This document shows positions 36,495 to 45,385 of a stretch of 64,000 bases of DNA, one piece after another. The stretch is from Sphingobium terrigena. Its GTDB lineage: Bacteria; Pseudomonadota; Alphaproteobacteria; Sphingomonadales; Sphingomonadaceae. The translations under genes and the position numbers were made by a program. The stretch lies in the NCBI RefSeq assembly GCF_003591655.1, contig NZ_QVRA01000002.1, forward strand, positions 330,911-394,910, read 5' to 3'. Position 1 is the first letter of the stretch. Every line of letters starts with the position of its first letter. The notes under the pieces are model-generated. The model made no database searches, was not told the origin of the DNA, and saw nothing but the letters and a program-made list of their open reading frames with translations.

Positions 36495-37631
36495 TCAATC
36501 CGCAGCATCAAGGGTGAAGTGAAAGGCGACCCCGCCCCAGCGCGACCGGCTCGTCCAGATGCGGCCGCCATGCCCTTCGACGATGGTGCGGCTGATCGAC
36601 AGCCCAACGCCCATGCCCGTGGGCTTGGTGGTGCTGAATGGGGTGAAGAGCGATTTTTCGGCTGCGGGATCAAGGCCGGGGCCGCTGTCGGCGATGATGA
36701 TTTCCACGCGGCCTTCCTCATCGGGCGCGGCGGAGAGATGGAGGATGCGCATTGGCCGTCCCTCCATGGCCTCCACCGCATTGCGGACCAGGTTGATGAT
36801 CACCTGCTGCACCTGCACCCTGTTGGCCATGATCCTACCGACACGCGGATCGACGGCAATGTCCATGTCGATGCCCCGGCTGTCGATGCCGATAAAGGCC
36901 AGCGCAACCCCTTCCGACAACAAAGTGGCGACGGTTTCGGGCTGGCGGTCGGCTTCGCCACGGCGGATGAATTCGCGCAGCGACCGAATGATCTCCCCCG
37001 CGCGCAGCGCCTGGGTCGCGGCCTCGTCCATCGCTTCGCCCAGCAAGGCACGGTCGATCGCGCCGTCCTGCGCCAGCAGATCGCGGCCCGCCTCCATATA
37101 GTTGGCGATTGCGGTCAAGGGCTGGTTGAGTTCATGCGCCAGCGCGGCGGCCAACGTCCCCATGGCGGTCACGCGCGACGCATGGCTCAGTTCCGCCTGC
37201 AAATCCTGCACCCGCCGCTCGGTCCGCTGCCGCTCGGTCAGGTCGCGGATGAAGCCGGTAAATAGCGGCTCCCCCTGATCATGCACCTCGCCCACCGCCA
37301 GTTCGATCGGGAAGGTCGACCCGTCCCGCCGCCGGGCCGTGGTCAGGCGACCGATGCCGATGATCTTCTTTTCGCCTGTGTCGCGATAATGGGCCAGATA
37401 GCCGTCATGCCGATCCCGATCGGGCGATGGCATCAGCATCGCCACATTCTCGCCCAGCACATCGGCTTCGCTATAGTGAAACATGCGCTGCGCCGCGGGG
37501 CTGAACGATATGATGCGCCCGCGCGCGTCGATGACGATCAAGGCGTCAGGCACCGTCGCCAGGATCGATCCCAACAATGCCTGTTCCAGGCTGTGCGCAT
37601 CATCGCGCGGATCGACATCGTTGATTGCCAT
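36495..37631 (-). CDS. fixL: FixL-type haem-PAS oxygen-sensor histidine kinase
   Basis: A 378-residue soluble kinase. The PAS domain (about 18-135) keeps the FixL haem features: proximal His75 in DRHDGYLAHY and distal Arg95 in IIGIGRLTT. Their 20-residue spacing and the 91 residues from His75 to the phospho-accepting His166 (ALAHELNQPLTAI) equal the distances known for Bradyrhizobium FixL (His200, Arg220, His291). ATPase boxes NLVRNAVEAM, DSGPGLDPA and GMGVGLSIS complete the kinase. Oxygen binding to the haem should switch the kinase off. It is 4 nt from fixJ. Confidence 0.92.
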   Translation of the reverse strand: MAINDVDPRDDAHSLEQALLGSILATVPDALIVIDARGRIISFSPAAQRMFHYSEADVLGENVAMLMPSPDRDRHDGYLAHYRDTGEKKIIGIGRLTTARRRDGSTFPIELAVGEVHDQGEPLFTGFIRDLTERQRTERRVQDLQAELSHASRVTAMGTLAAALAHELNQPLTAIANYMEAGRDLLAQDGAIDRALLGEAMDEAATQALRAGEIIRSLREFIRRGEADRQPETVATLLSEGVALAFIGIDSRGIDMDIAVDPRVGRIMANRVQVQQVIINLVRNAVEAMEGRPMRILHLSAAPDEEGRVEIIIADSGPGLDPAAEKSLFTPFSTTKPTGMGVGLSISRTIVEGHGGRIWTSRSRWGGVAFHFTLDAAD

Positions 37632-37651
37632 CGCCCATCACTGACCGGAAA

Positions 37652-38467
37652 TCAGTGTGCCAGCAAGAGCGGAACCCGCGCTTCGCCGAGCAGGTAGCGA
37701 GTGACGCCGCCAAAGATGGTCTCGCGCAGGCGGCTATGGCCAAAAGCACCCATGGCAATCCAGTCCGCGCGCAATTCTGCGGCAGCGGCGGCCAGCGCCT
37801 CCTCGACCGTGCGCCCCTTGCGCGGCCATTCGTGGATTTCCGAAGCAATGCCGTGGCGGGAGAGATATTCGCTGGCGTCGATCGGGGGGAAATCGCGCTT
37901 GGTCTTTTCCTCGACCGTGACGACATGCACTTCGCTGGCCAGCGCCAGCAGCGGCCGGGCGGCGCACAAGGCGACGGCGGCTTCATGCGATCCGTCCCAT
38001 GCCACCATTACCCGCCCCTGACAGACAAAGCCCTGGCACCCCTGCGGCACCGCCAGGATCGGCACGCGGCTGCTGACCGCAAGGTCGGCGACGATCGGCA
38101 GCGGATCGCCAATCGCCCGGCGGCCCTGCGCCGGCAGGGTCACGACGATCGCATCGACCAGCCGCGACGCGGACAGCAGGCACTGCACGACATCGCCGTC
38201 ACTATGCCGCCAGTCCCACGTCACGCCCTCGCGCTGCATCCGCGCTTCGACCTTGGCCTTTTCTTGCGCCTCGGCGACGCGAATATTGTCGATGTCGCTG
38301 GGCAGCACATAGCTGCCGCCATACATATCCGCCGAAACATAATCGATGACCGGCGTGACCTGAAGGCAGCGGATATGCGCGCCGGTCGCGCGGGCAATGT
38401 CCAGCGCGACCTCCATCCTGCTCGTCTGGGCGCTATCCCCGTGGATGTGCAGCAGAATGGTTTTCAT
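37652..38467 (-). CDS. Universal stress protein (tandem UspA)
   Basis: A 271-residue protein made of two UspA-like folds. The second contains MVAWDGSHEAA and the nucleotide-binding signature GAFGHSRLRETIFGGVTRYLL. Tandem Usp proteins are commonly part of FixK/Fnr low-oxygen regulons. GGAG lies 8 nt before the start. Two copies of the motifs discussed under low-oxygen regulation lie upstream. It ends 20 nt before the start of fixL, so it may be co-transcribed with fixLJ. Confidence 0.87.
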   Translation of the reverse strand: MKTILLHIHGDSAQTSRMEVALDIARATGAHIRCLQVTPVIDYVSADMYGGSYVLPSDIDNIRVAEAQEKAKVEARMQREGVTWDWRHSDGDVVQCLLSASRLVDAIVVTLPAQGRRAIGDPLPIVADLAVSSRVPILAVPQGCQGFVCQGRVMVAWDGSHEAAVALCAARPLLALASEVHVVTVEEKTKRDFPPIDASEYLSRHGIASEIHEWPRKGRTVEEALAAAAAELRADWIAMGAFGHSRLRETIFGGVTRYLLGEARVPLLLAH

Positions 38468-38488
38468 GGGGTGAACTCCGGGGATGGA

Positions 38489-38508
38489 TACGTAAGGGAA
38501 TTGCCCTT
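38489..38508 (-). promoter_or_regulatory. FixJ-like palindromic site upstream of the stress gene
   Basis: TACGTAAGGGAATTGCCCTT on the plus strand, 22-41 nt upstream of the ATG. It contains AAGGGAATTGCCCTT, an imperfect palindrome, next to TACGTA, and resembles the ccoN copy (CTGTAGGGGAATGTCCCT) base by base over most of its length. This is the best-looking candidate for a FixJ box here, judged from memory of rhizobial FixJ sites. Confidence 0.4.
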
Positions 38509-38537
38509 CTGATTATGCCGGTGCTGCGGCCGCCTCC

Positions 38538-38553
38538 ATCCGCAAATGTCCCT
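38538..38553 (-). promoter_or_regulatory. Recurrent AATGTCCCT motif, stress-gene copy
   Basis: ATCCGCAAATGTCCCT, 71-86 nt upstream of the universal stress ATG and just past the ompW stop. Nearly identical to the copy at 35858. Confidence 0.4.
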
Positions 38554-38563
38554 ATTCAGGGCG

Positions 38564-39226
38564 TCAGAAACGCATCCCCACGCCCACGCCGAATACCAAA
38601 GGATCGAGTGCCAGCTTCACCCGCTGCGTGCCTGCTGCTGTCGTAGCCAGCCGCGCTTTCGTGTTGATATCGATATATTTGACGTCGATGTTGAGGAATA
38701 TCTTGTCGTTCAGGTCGATATCGACACCAACCTGCCCGGCCCAGCCGACGCTGTCGGACATATGGACCCTGGTCTTGCCGACCGCCGTCTCCAGCGCCTT
38801 GGACGCATCTTCGGCATAAAAGAGCGTATAGTTGATGCCCGCGCCGACATAGGGGCGGACATGACCGTCCACGACCGGATGATATTGGATTGTCAGCGTC
38901 GGCGGCAGCACCCAGGTGGAGGCCAGCTTGCCGATACTGCCGGTGGTCCCGGTGCGGCCGCTCGCCGTGTGCTTCGTCGTCGCAGCGATCAGTTCAAAGC
39001 CGATATGGTCGGTCGCCATATAGGTGATGTCGATTTCAGGCATGATGCTGTTGTCGACCGATACCCTTTCCCCCGGAAAGCCCGGCAGCACGCTGCCGCT
39101 CTTTTCGTTGGGCGCGACCATGATCGCGCGCGTCCTTACGACTATATCGCCCTGCTTGGCTTGCGCCGGCGCGGTGGCCGAAGCGGCCGCCATGGCGCTG
39201 GCCAGCAAGATGATTTTCATGCGCAT
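38564..39226 (-). CDS. ompW: OmpW-family outer-membrane protein
   Basis: A 220-residue protein with a signal peptide (about 1-23, ending APAQA). OmpW motifs are LPPTLTIQYHPVVDGHVRPYVGAGINYT and a closing aromatic strand (GVGVGMRF). OmpW forms an eight-stranded barrel with a hydrophobic channel and is often controlled by oxygen regulators. GGAG is 7 nt before the ATG. Divergent from hemN; the shared 137-nt gap contains an FNR-type box. Confidence 0.9.
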   Translation of the reverse strand: MRMKIILLASAMAAASATAPAQAKQGDIVVRTRAIMVAPNEKSGSVLPGFPGERVSVDNSIMPEIDITYMATDHIGFELIAATTKHTASGRTGTTGSIGKLASTWVLPPTLTIQYHPVVDGHVRPYVGAGINYTLFYAEDASKALETAVGKTRVHMSDSVGWAGQVGVDIDLNDKIFLNIDVKYIDINTKARLATTAAGTQRVKLALDPLVFGVGVGMRF

Positions 39227-39314
39227 TATCTTTCTCCGTCCCTGATGTTGCGGTCAGTGGCGGCCTTGTGCGCCGGAGTTGCGCCGACGTCCTTGACGCC
39301 GCGCAATTGCTGAT

Positions 39315-39328
39315 TTGATCCAGCGCAA
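39315..39328. promoter_or_regulatory. FNR/FixK-type box in the ompW-hemN intergenic region
   Basis: TTGATCCAGCGCAA matches the consensus TTGAT-N4-ATCAA at 8 of its 10 defined positions, including both TTG and CAA cores. It is 36 nt upstream of the preferred hemN ATG (39364) and overlaps the alternative upstream ATG at 39328, arguing against that start. Confidence 0.65.
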
Positions 39329-39363
39329 TGCAGCAGAGGCTATCGGGTGGCAGGCCGATCCCC

Positions 39364-40671
39364 ATGTTCCAATACCACCCCGACCTGCTGGCCGCGCCAG
39401 TGCCGCGCTACACCAGCTATCCCACCGCCGCGCAGTTTACCGATGATGTGGGCCCAGAGGCGCTGGAGGCGCGGCTCGCGTCCGTGCGCGGGGACGCGCG
39501 CATCTCGCTCTATCTTCATATTCCCTATTGCCATGACATTTGCTGGTATTGCGGTTGCAACACCGGTGCCGCGACCCGGCCTAATCGCCTCGCCGCCTAT
39601 GTCGATGCGCTGGAGCAGGAAATCGCCATGGTCGCGGCGCGCCTTGGCGGACGTGGCCGGGTGACGCAGATCGCCTTTGGCGGTGGAAGTCCCAACTCGC
39701 TGCCACTGGTCGACTGGCTCCGTATCAACCATCAGCTGCTGGTCTGCTTCGACACCAGCGCCGCGTCCCTCTCGGTCGAACTCGACCCCCGGCGGCTCGA
39801 CCAGAGCTGGATCGACGCCATCGCCCGGATGGGTATATCGCGGGTCAATCTGGGGGTGCAGACCTTCACCCCGCACGTCCAGCAGGCCATCGGCAGGATT
39901 CAGCCGGTCGACATGGTGGAGGCGGCGGTTGCCCGTTTCAAGCGGAACAATGTGACGGTCGGTTTTGACCTGATGTACGGCTTGCCGGGGCAAAGCGAGG
40001 CGGATCTGGCCCAGACCCTTGAAACCACCATAAGTTTGGCACCCTCGCGGATCGCGCTGTTCGGCTATGCGCATATGCCCCATCTGTTGCACCGCCAACG
40101 CAGGATCGCGCAGGCGGACCTACCGGGCATGGCGGAACGCTTCGCCATGGCAACGCGCGGCCATGCCATGCTGACCGCCGCAGGCTATCGCGCGATCGGC
40201 TTTGATCATTTTGCGCTGCCTCAGGACCCGCTGGCACAAGCCGCCGCCAACGGCACGCTGAGACGCAATTTTCAGGGCTTTACCGAAGATGACAGCGATA
40301 TGCTGATTGGGCTGGGCGCCAGTGCGATCAGCCAGTTTCCCGACCTGATCGTGCAGAATGAGAAAAATGCCGGCGCGTATAGAGAGATCGTCGCAGGGGA
40401 CCGATTGCCTGCGACACGCGGTGTCGTGCGGAGCCTGGACGACCAAGAGCGCGGGCGTCTGATCGAGCGCTTGCTTTGCGATGGTATGGCGCCTGTCGGC
40501 GATCTTTGCGGGTCGGAAAGCCTCGACAGATTTGTCCGTATGGGCATGGTGAAACTGGGCGAAGGCAGGATCAAGATCCTGCCCGACGCGCAGCCCTATG
40601 CCCGTTCGATCGCAGCGTGCTTCGACACCTATCTCCGCCCGGCGGAAACCCGGTTCAGTCATGCGGTATAG
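39364..40671 (+). CDS. hemN: Oxygen-independent coproporphyrinogen III oxidase
   Basis: A 435-residue radical-SAM enzyme. Near the N-terminus is PRYTSYPTAAQF. The cluster motif C-x3-C-x2-C-x-C is at Cys56, Cys60, Cys63 and Cys65 (PYCHDICWYCGC), typical of true HemN rather than HemW. It decarboxylates coproporphyrinogen III to protoporphyrinogen IX without O2, supplying haem for cbb3 oxidase under low oxygen. The start MFQYHPDLLAAP was chosen over an ATG 12 codons upstream, which would fall inside the FNR-type box. Confidence 0.92.
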   Translation: MFQYHPDLLAAPVPRYTSYPTAAQFTDDVGPEALEARLASVRGDARISLYLHIPYCHDICWYCGCNTGAATRPNRLAAYVDALEQEIAMVAARLGGRGRVTQIAFGGGSPNSLPLVDWLRINHQLLVCFDTSAASLSVELDPRRLDQSWIDAIARMGISRVNLGVQTFTPHVQQAIGRIQPVDMVEAAVARFKRNNVTVGFDLMYGLPGQSEADLAQTLETTISLAPSRIALFGYAHMPHLLHRQRRIAQADLPGMAERFAMATRGHAMLTAAGYRAIGFDHFALPQDPLAQAAANGTLRRNFQGFTEDDSDMLIGLGASAISQFPDLIVQNEKNAGAYREIVAGDRLPATRGVVRSLDDQERGRLIERLLCDGMAPVGDLCGSESLDRFVRMGMVKLGEGRIKILPDAQPYARSIAACFDTYLRPAETRFSHAV

Positions 40672-41196
40672 CAATCTGACGATGATTGCCGGGATGATCG
40701 CCACGGCGCTGTCGGCATCGATGGCAGGGGAAAGGATCGATGGTCCCAACAGCCTTTTCTGTGGCCGTGCGCCAGTGGATTGGGTTCCGCCGGGACAGAA
40801 ACGACGTCCCGATCACCGGGACAGTCTCGTATGTCACCTTCTGATGAGAGAGAAACGGGCGAGTAGTCATTGGCGCGCGAAGCGACCTGCCGAGGCCTGA
40901 ACTGCTACCGTCCATGAACGCTGTGTTCGCTCAGGATCACCATCGGGTCGCGCGAAATCGCTGAGGCTTTGGCCAAGAGCGAGGGCACACACCCCTGATC
41001 GCCGCCGCCTGTTCAACCGGGGTAGAAGCCAACCCCAACGACATGATCGCCACAACCAGTTCGATGAGCGACATGTTATGTTCGATGCGACTGCCGGCAC
41101 GCCGCCAGTACAAGATTCCCGTTGGCCTTCCGTCCGCTGGCTAGGGCGACCCGATCTTTCACAATTCGTTCCTCAATTTGCGGATATCGGGGTTGA
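40672..41196. other. Gap without convincing genes
   Basis: About 525 nt between hemN and the first SDR gene. A 79-codon plus-strand frame (40661-40900, MRYSNLTMIAGMIA...) overlaps the hemN end and has no recognisable motif. A minus-strand frame near 41020-41090 reads MSLIELVVAIMSLGLAS but stops soon after and has no start signal. No repeat, RNA or insertion-sequence end was recognised. It marks the boundary between the respiratory genes and the accessory catabolic cluster. Confidence 0.5.
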
Positions 41197-41964
41197 TCAT
41201 CCTCTGGAGATGCTGTGTCCGCCATCGACCGCCACGCGGGTGCCAGTGACATAGGAAGCCAGATCGCTGGCGAGGAACAGAACCGCGCCGACAATCTCGT
41301 CGGGCTCGCCGCCTCGCCCAAGCGGCTGGTGTTTGCGTGCATGGTCTGAAAATCCGTCCGATCGCGACCAGCTTCTGGTCCCATCGGTGTGGAAGGGACC
41401 CGGCATGATTGTGTTGACCCTGACTTTGGGCGCAAATTCCTTGGCAAAGCACTCGGTCAGCACGTTCAAGCCGGCCTTCGCGGCAGCATAGGGCGCGAAA
41501 TAGGGTTCCGGCTTGATCGATCCGGTTGAGCTTATGTTGATGATAGCGCCGCCATCGCGCTCGACCATCCGCGCGCCGAACAACGATGAAAGGCGAAAGG
41601 CGGAGCGCAGATTGACCGCAAGGATATGATCGAACGCCGCCTGACTGGTTTCTCGCGACGAGGGTTCGACTGGCGATTTGCCCACATTATTGACAAGTAT
41701 CTGTGCGCCATCCCAACGGTCGTTGACCTCTTGGAAAAGGCGGTCGCAATCGTCCCAAATGCCCGCATCGAAACCATGGGCGGAAGCTCTGCCGCCTGCC
41801 GCTGCCACCTCTTCGGCCAGAGCCTCGCAGCTTCCGATCTTGCGGCTGGCGATGGCAACTGCGGCACCGGCCCGCGCTAGCCCCAATGTGATCGCCCGGC
41901 CCAGACCCCGGCTTCCGCCAGTCACGACAGCCACCCGTCCACTCAAATCAATCGAAACCGACAT
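41197..41964 (-). CDS. Short-chain dehydrogenase/reductase
   Basis: A 255-residue classical SDR: cofactor motif TGGSRGLGRA (about 14-23), NNVGKS after ILV, active-site Ser in NISSTGS, and Y-x3-K as YAAAKAG. It oxidises or reduces hydroxyl/keto groups with NAD(P)H. The start MSVSIDLSGRVAVV was preferred over a non-ATG start 4 codons upstream. It is the last gene of a minus-strand group with a second SDR, an acyl-CoA dehydrogenase and an APH-like protein. Confidence 0.88.
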   Translation of the reverse strand: MSVSIDLSGRVAVVTGGSRGLGRAITLGLARAGAAVAIASRKIGSCEALAEEVAAAGGRASAHGFDAGIWDDCDRLFQEVNDRWDGAQILVNNVGKSPVEPSSRETSQAAFDHILAVNLRSAFRLSSLFGARMVERDGGAIINISSTGSIKPEPYFAPYAAAKAGLNVLTECFAKEFAPKVRVNTIMPGPFHTDGTRSWSRSDGFSDHARKHQPLGRGGEPDEIVGAVLFLASDLASYVTGTRVAVDGGHSISRG

Positions 41965-42015
41965 GAAACACCTCAAATCCAGAAGGATATCATCAATTGG
42001 CTGCCAAGCACGGGG

Positions 42016-42804
42016 TCAGCCATTTCGGACAAGTCTGCCGCCATCGATGATCAGCGTACCGCCGGTCTGAAATTTGGAGGCGTCGGACGCGAGATAGGCC
42101 GCCGGCCCTTCAATGTCTGACAGGTCACCCGGACGACCGAGCGGAGTTATCCGGGAAAAGTGCTCGATCAGCTTTTCAGTCTCCGGGCTGCTGCCAGTAA
42201 GCCCGGTCAGGATGAAGCCGGGCACCAGCATATTCGCCCTGACCCCATAAGGCCCCATCTCTACCGCCAGTCCCTTGATCATAGCCAGCAAGGCACCCTT
42301 GGCTGCCGCATAGTGCTCCATGCCCTGAAGCCCCTGGAAGATCGACAGGCTGCCGCAAGCGACGAGCGATCCTCCTGGGTCGCCTTCCTCCGCACGCGCC
42401 TTCATATGGCGCACTGCCGCGCGCAGGGTGTAAAAGGCGCCATGCAGGTTGACGTCCAGCAGCGCATGATAGTCCTGACTCGTGATCTCATCGAAGGACT
42501 TTGCGCGATTACTGACGCCTGCATTGGCAAAGACACAATCGATCTTACCCATGGCGCCGATCGTAGATGCGAACGCCCGATCAACGCTGTCGTCATCCGA
42601 AACATCGACCGTTTCAATATGCACGATCGGCGCGCCCAGAGCCTTTAGCTTGTCCGTGACATTTCGAGCCTGGCGCGTATCGCGGTCCAGTATCGCAATA
42701 GAGGCATTCTGCCGCGCGCATCCTTGCAGAAAGGCCAGGCCGATGCCGCTCATTCCCCCCGTTGCGAGGACAACCTTGTCGGTAAGGTCAAACAGGCTAC
42801 GCAT
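42016..42804 (-). CDS. Short-chain dehydrogenase/reductase
   Basis: A 262-residue SDR: TGGMSGIGLAF cofactor motif, NAGVSN, catalytic Ser in CGSLS, Tyr/Lys in HYAAAKGAL, and a C-terminal GGTLIIDGGRLV. The ATG at 42804 is preferred; the longer frame needs a TTG start that abuts the upstream acyl-CoA dehydrogenase stop. It is likely to oxidise a hydroxyacyl-CoA or alcohol intermediate generated by its neighbours, but the substrate is unknown. Confidence 0.88.
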   Translation of the reverse strand: MRSLFDLTDKVVLATGGMSGIGLAFLQGCARQNASIAILDRDTRQARNVTDKLKALGAPIVHIETVDVSDDDSVDRAFASTIGAMGKIDCVFANAGVSNRAKSFDEITSQDYHALLDVNLHGAFYTLRAAVRHMKARAEEGDPGGSLVACGSLSIFQGLQGMEHYAAAKGALLAMIKGLAVEMGPYGVRANMLVPGFILTGLTGSSPETEKLIEHFSRITPLGRPGDLSDIEGPAAYLASDASKFQTGGTLIIDGGRLVRNG

Positions 42805-42816
42805 CTGTCGATCCAA

Positions 42817-44124
42817 TCATGCTATCGCAAGTTCGCGCTCGATCTCTTCAAGCTCGGACAGATAGCGAGCCTCGACATCGGCGGTCCTTGTTGGAATATG
42901 CTCGCTGGGGAACAGGCGATCGACGGGTACTGCATCCTTCAGCAGCATGTTCGCGATCTGGACCTGATGGACTTCCGTCGGACCATCGGCCACCGACAGC
43001 ATCGGAATGCCCATCCACATCTTCGCCAGTGGCGTTTCATGCGTGGTGCCGAGCGCGCCATGCAGATGGACCGCACGGCGGACGATGTCGTGATAGACGC
43101 GGGCCATTGCGACCTTGCTCATCGCGATATTGATGCGCGCCGCGCCATGGGGTTGCGTATCGATGGTCCAGGCGGCCTTCAGCACGAGAAGCCTGTACAT
43201 CTCCAGTTCCATGGCGCTGTCCGCGATCATCCCCTTCACAAACTGATGATCGCCAAGCGATCGACCTTGCGTGCGGCGAGAGACAGCCCGCTCCAGCATC
43301 ATGTCGAGCGCGCGCTGGCACTGGCCGACAACGCGCATGGCGTGATGGATGCGGCCTCCGCCAAGGCGGGCCTGGGCCAGCTTGAAGCCTTCGCCCGGTG
43401 CGCCGAGCATCGCATCGAGCGGTACACGGACGCGATCGAACCGCAGATAGGCGTGATGACCATTGTCCACCCTATCGTTCATGCCCGCGACGTCTCTGAC
43501 ATCGACGATCCCCGGCGTGTCCGAAGGAATAAGGAACATCGACATGCGCTGGTGGGGCGGGTTTTCCGGGTTGGTCACCACCATCGCGATGACGAAGCTC
43601 GAATTCTTGAAGTTCGAGGCATACCATTTCTCGCCCTCAATCACCCATTCGTCGCCTTCGCGCCATGCGCGGCAGGTGAACTCCTTGGGATCGGCACCGG
43701 CTTGAGGCTCCGTCATCGCATAGGTGGAAAAGATATCGCCATCGAGCAGGGGCTGGAGATAGCGGGCCTTCTGTTCGGCAGTGCCGAACATCGCGAGGAT
43801 CTCCGCATTGCCTGTGTCCGGTGCTGCGCACCCAAATATCACCGGCCCCCACGATGTCCGGCCGAGAATTTCATTCATCAACGCCAGCTTGACCTGTCCG
43901 TAACCCTTGCCGCCAAGTTCCGGCGTCAGGTGACATGCCCAAAGCCCCTGCTGCTTGACCTTGGCCTGCAACCTTTTCGCCAGGGTTCGCGCTTTCCTGT
44001 TCTTCACGTTGAATTGCTCGCTCCCCTGCGGGAATAGAAGATCCATGGCCTCCACCTCGTCGCGGACGAAGGCGTTCATCCAGTCCAGCTTCTGCTGGAA
44101 CTGCGCATCCACCGAAAAATCCAT
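42817..44124 (-). CDS. Acyl-CoA dehydrogenase family protein
   Basis: A 435-residue acyl-CoA dehydrogenase. FAD-binding motif YAMTEPQAGADP, IEGEKWYASNFKNSSF, a C-terminal VHLHGALGTTHETPLAKMW and an N-terminal helical domain starting MDFSVDAQFQQKL are visible. The size and the N-terminal style match the larger subfamily often encoded next to aminoglycoside-phosphotransferase-like proteins, here the adjacent upstream gene. It desaturates an unidentified acyl-CoA. The start is the ATG at 44124. Confidence 0.88.
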   Translation of the reverse strand: MDFSVDAQFQQKLDWMNAFVRDEVEAMDLLFPQGSEQFNVKNRKARTLAKRLQAKVKQQGLWACHLTPELGGKGYGQVKLALMNEILGRTSWGPVIFGCAAPDTGNAEILAMFGTAEQKARYLQPLLDGDIFSTYAMTEPQAGADPKEFTCRAWREGDEWVIEGEKWYASNFKNSSFVIAMVVTNPENPPHQRMSMFLIPSDTPGIVDVRDVAGMNDRVDNGHHAYLRFDRVRVPLDAMLGAPGEGFKLAQARLGGGRIHHAMRVVGQCQRALDMMLERAVSRRTQGRSLGDHQFVKGMIADSAMELEMYRLLVLKAAWTIDTQPHGAARINIAMSKVAMARVYHDIVRRAVHLHGALGTTHETPLAKMWMGIPMLSVADGPTEVHQVQIANMLLKDAVPVDRLFPSEHIPTRTADVEARYLSELEEIERELAIA

Positions 44125-44162
44125 GCTCAAAATCCCATCTTGCTGATTGTGATTGCCCGCCC

Positions 44163-45230
44163 TCAGGCAGCCACGATCTGTTGGGCCTTGTTCATCAGCC
44201 AGGTCGCATAGGCATGTACGGAATCACCGACCTTGGCCGGAACCTTGCCGGCCTTGGATGCGGCATATGTCCCTTCCAGGAGGCAGGCGAGCTTGTAGCA
44301 GGCCAGGGCAAAGAACCATGGAACCTGCGTCGCGTCGCGACCACGCAACTGGCAATATTGCTCGACGAGTTCCCTCCGCGTCAGGAAACCGTCCCAAGGT
44401 TTGACCATGGGCGACTTGCCATCCGGGTCACCATCTTCGTACCAACTGGACAAGATCCAGCCGAGGTCGAGCAGTGGATCGCCCAGCGACACAAGTTCCC
44501 AGTCAAGCACACCCGATATGATCGGAGCCTTGAGCGAGAACATGACGTTGGGAAATTGCAGGTCGCCGTGGACAAGGCCGATCTGCCGATCACTGGGAAG
44601 ATTGTCGGTCAGCCAGCATCCTACTGCATCGGTGTGCGGCAATTCTCCTGGATCGTAGCCAGGCGTTGCGGCATAGCCTTCCAGTTGGGACCGCCAGCGT
44701 GCGACCTGGCGCTCGTGCCAGTTTTCCGGTTTTCCTAGATCGGCCAGGCCGACCGAGACATGATCGACGTCCGCCAGTGCCGCGGCCGCACGGACAAGCT
44801 CTTCGCCCATTGCACGCCGCCAGTTGGCATCCGTTGCATAATCACCTGGCAGATCGCCAGATTTGGCAAAGCCTTCCAATGGCTCCATCAGGTAAAAACA
44901 GGCGCCGATCACAGTCTCATCGTCACATGTCGCCAGCACGGACGGATGCGGTACAGCGCTGCCGCTCAAAGCGCGCAGCACCCGTGCCTCGCGGAGTATC
45001 GTTTCATTGCTCTTGGGTTTGAGGTGCTTTCCGGGACGGCGCAGGATAATGTCTTGTCCATCAGTTTTTATAAGAAAGACGTTGTTCTGAAGTCCGCCAT
45101 CCAACTTGCTGACAGAATTAATTGATACTGATTTCAATTCCTCTGTAGTCGATAGCCAGATTTTCAGCTTTTCCCAGTCAATGAGAACATCGAAATCATC
45201 CAGTTGCATGGACGCGGCTTGGGTCGACAT
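44163..45230 (-). CDS. APH-like phosphotransferase family protein
   Basis: A 355-residue protein kinase-like fold: N-lobe DGGLQNNVFLIKT and IILRRPGK, catalytic loop LVHGDLQFPNVMF (Asp in HGDxxxxN) and metal-binding GVLDWELVSLGDPLLDLGW. Proteins of this subfamily are encoded beside acyl-CoA dehydrogenases (as in fused ACAD10/11 of animals, which phosphorylate 4-hydroxyacyl-CoAs), so phosphorylation of a hydroxyacyl-CoA is a reasonable role. GGAGGG lies about 5 nt before the ATG at 45230. It is divergent from the AraC gene. Confidence 0.87.
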   Translation of the reverse strand: MSTQAASMQLDDFDVLIDWEKLKIWLSTTEELKSVSINSVSKLDGGLQNNVFLIKTDGQDIILRRPGKHLKPKSNETILREARVLRALSGSAVPHPSVLATCDDETVIGACFYLMEPLEGFAKSGDLPGDYATDANWRRAMGEELVRAAAALADVDHVSVGLADLGKPENWHERQVARWRSQLEGYAATPGYDPGELPHTDAVGCWLTDNLPSDRQIGLVHGDLQFPNVMFSLKAPIISGVLDWELVSLGDPLLDLGWILSSWYEDGDPDGKSPMVKPWDGFLTRRELVEQYCQLRGRDATQVPWFFALACYKLACLLEGTYAASKAGKVPAKVGDSVHAYATWLMNKAQQIVAA

Positions 45231-45385
45231 CGGCACCCTCCAATCAATTCTTATGTTCGATTTGCAGCTTTTGTGTTCGTTGAAGCGCGCTTGCGCAATG
45301 CCCCTGCGCGTCGCAAATTGGCCGCGACGTCGATAGTTGGCCAAATTGCTGTCCATGTGTAGAAGATGAGCCAACTCAACTGCGG

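Noticed and set aside
40661..40900. 79-codon frame after hemN
   Set aside because: Overlaps the hemN stop, lacks a Shine-Dalgarno sequence and any motif; its codon-level composition looks random.
41020..41090. Prepilin-like SLIELVVAI segment on the minus strand
   Set aside because: No leader peptide or cleavage site, and the frame stops after about 40 codons. Likely a coincidence.
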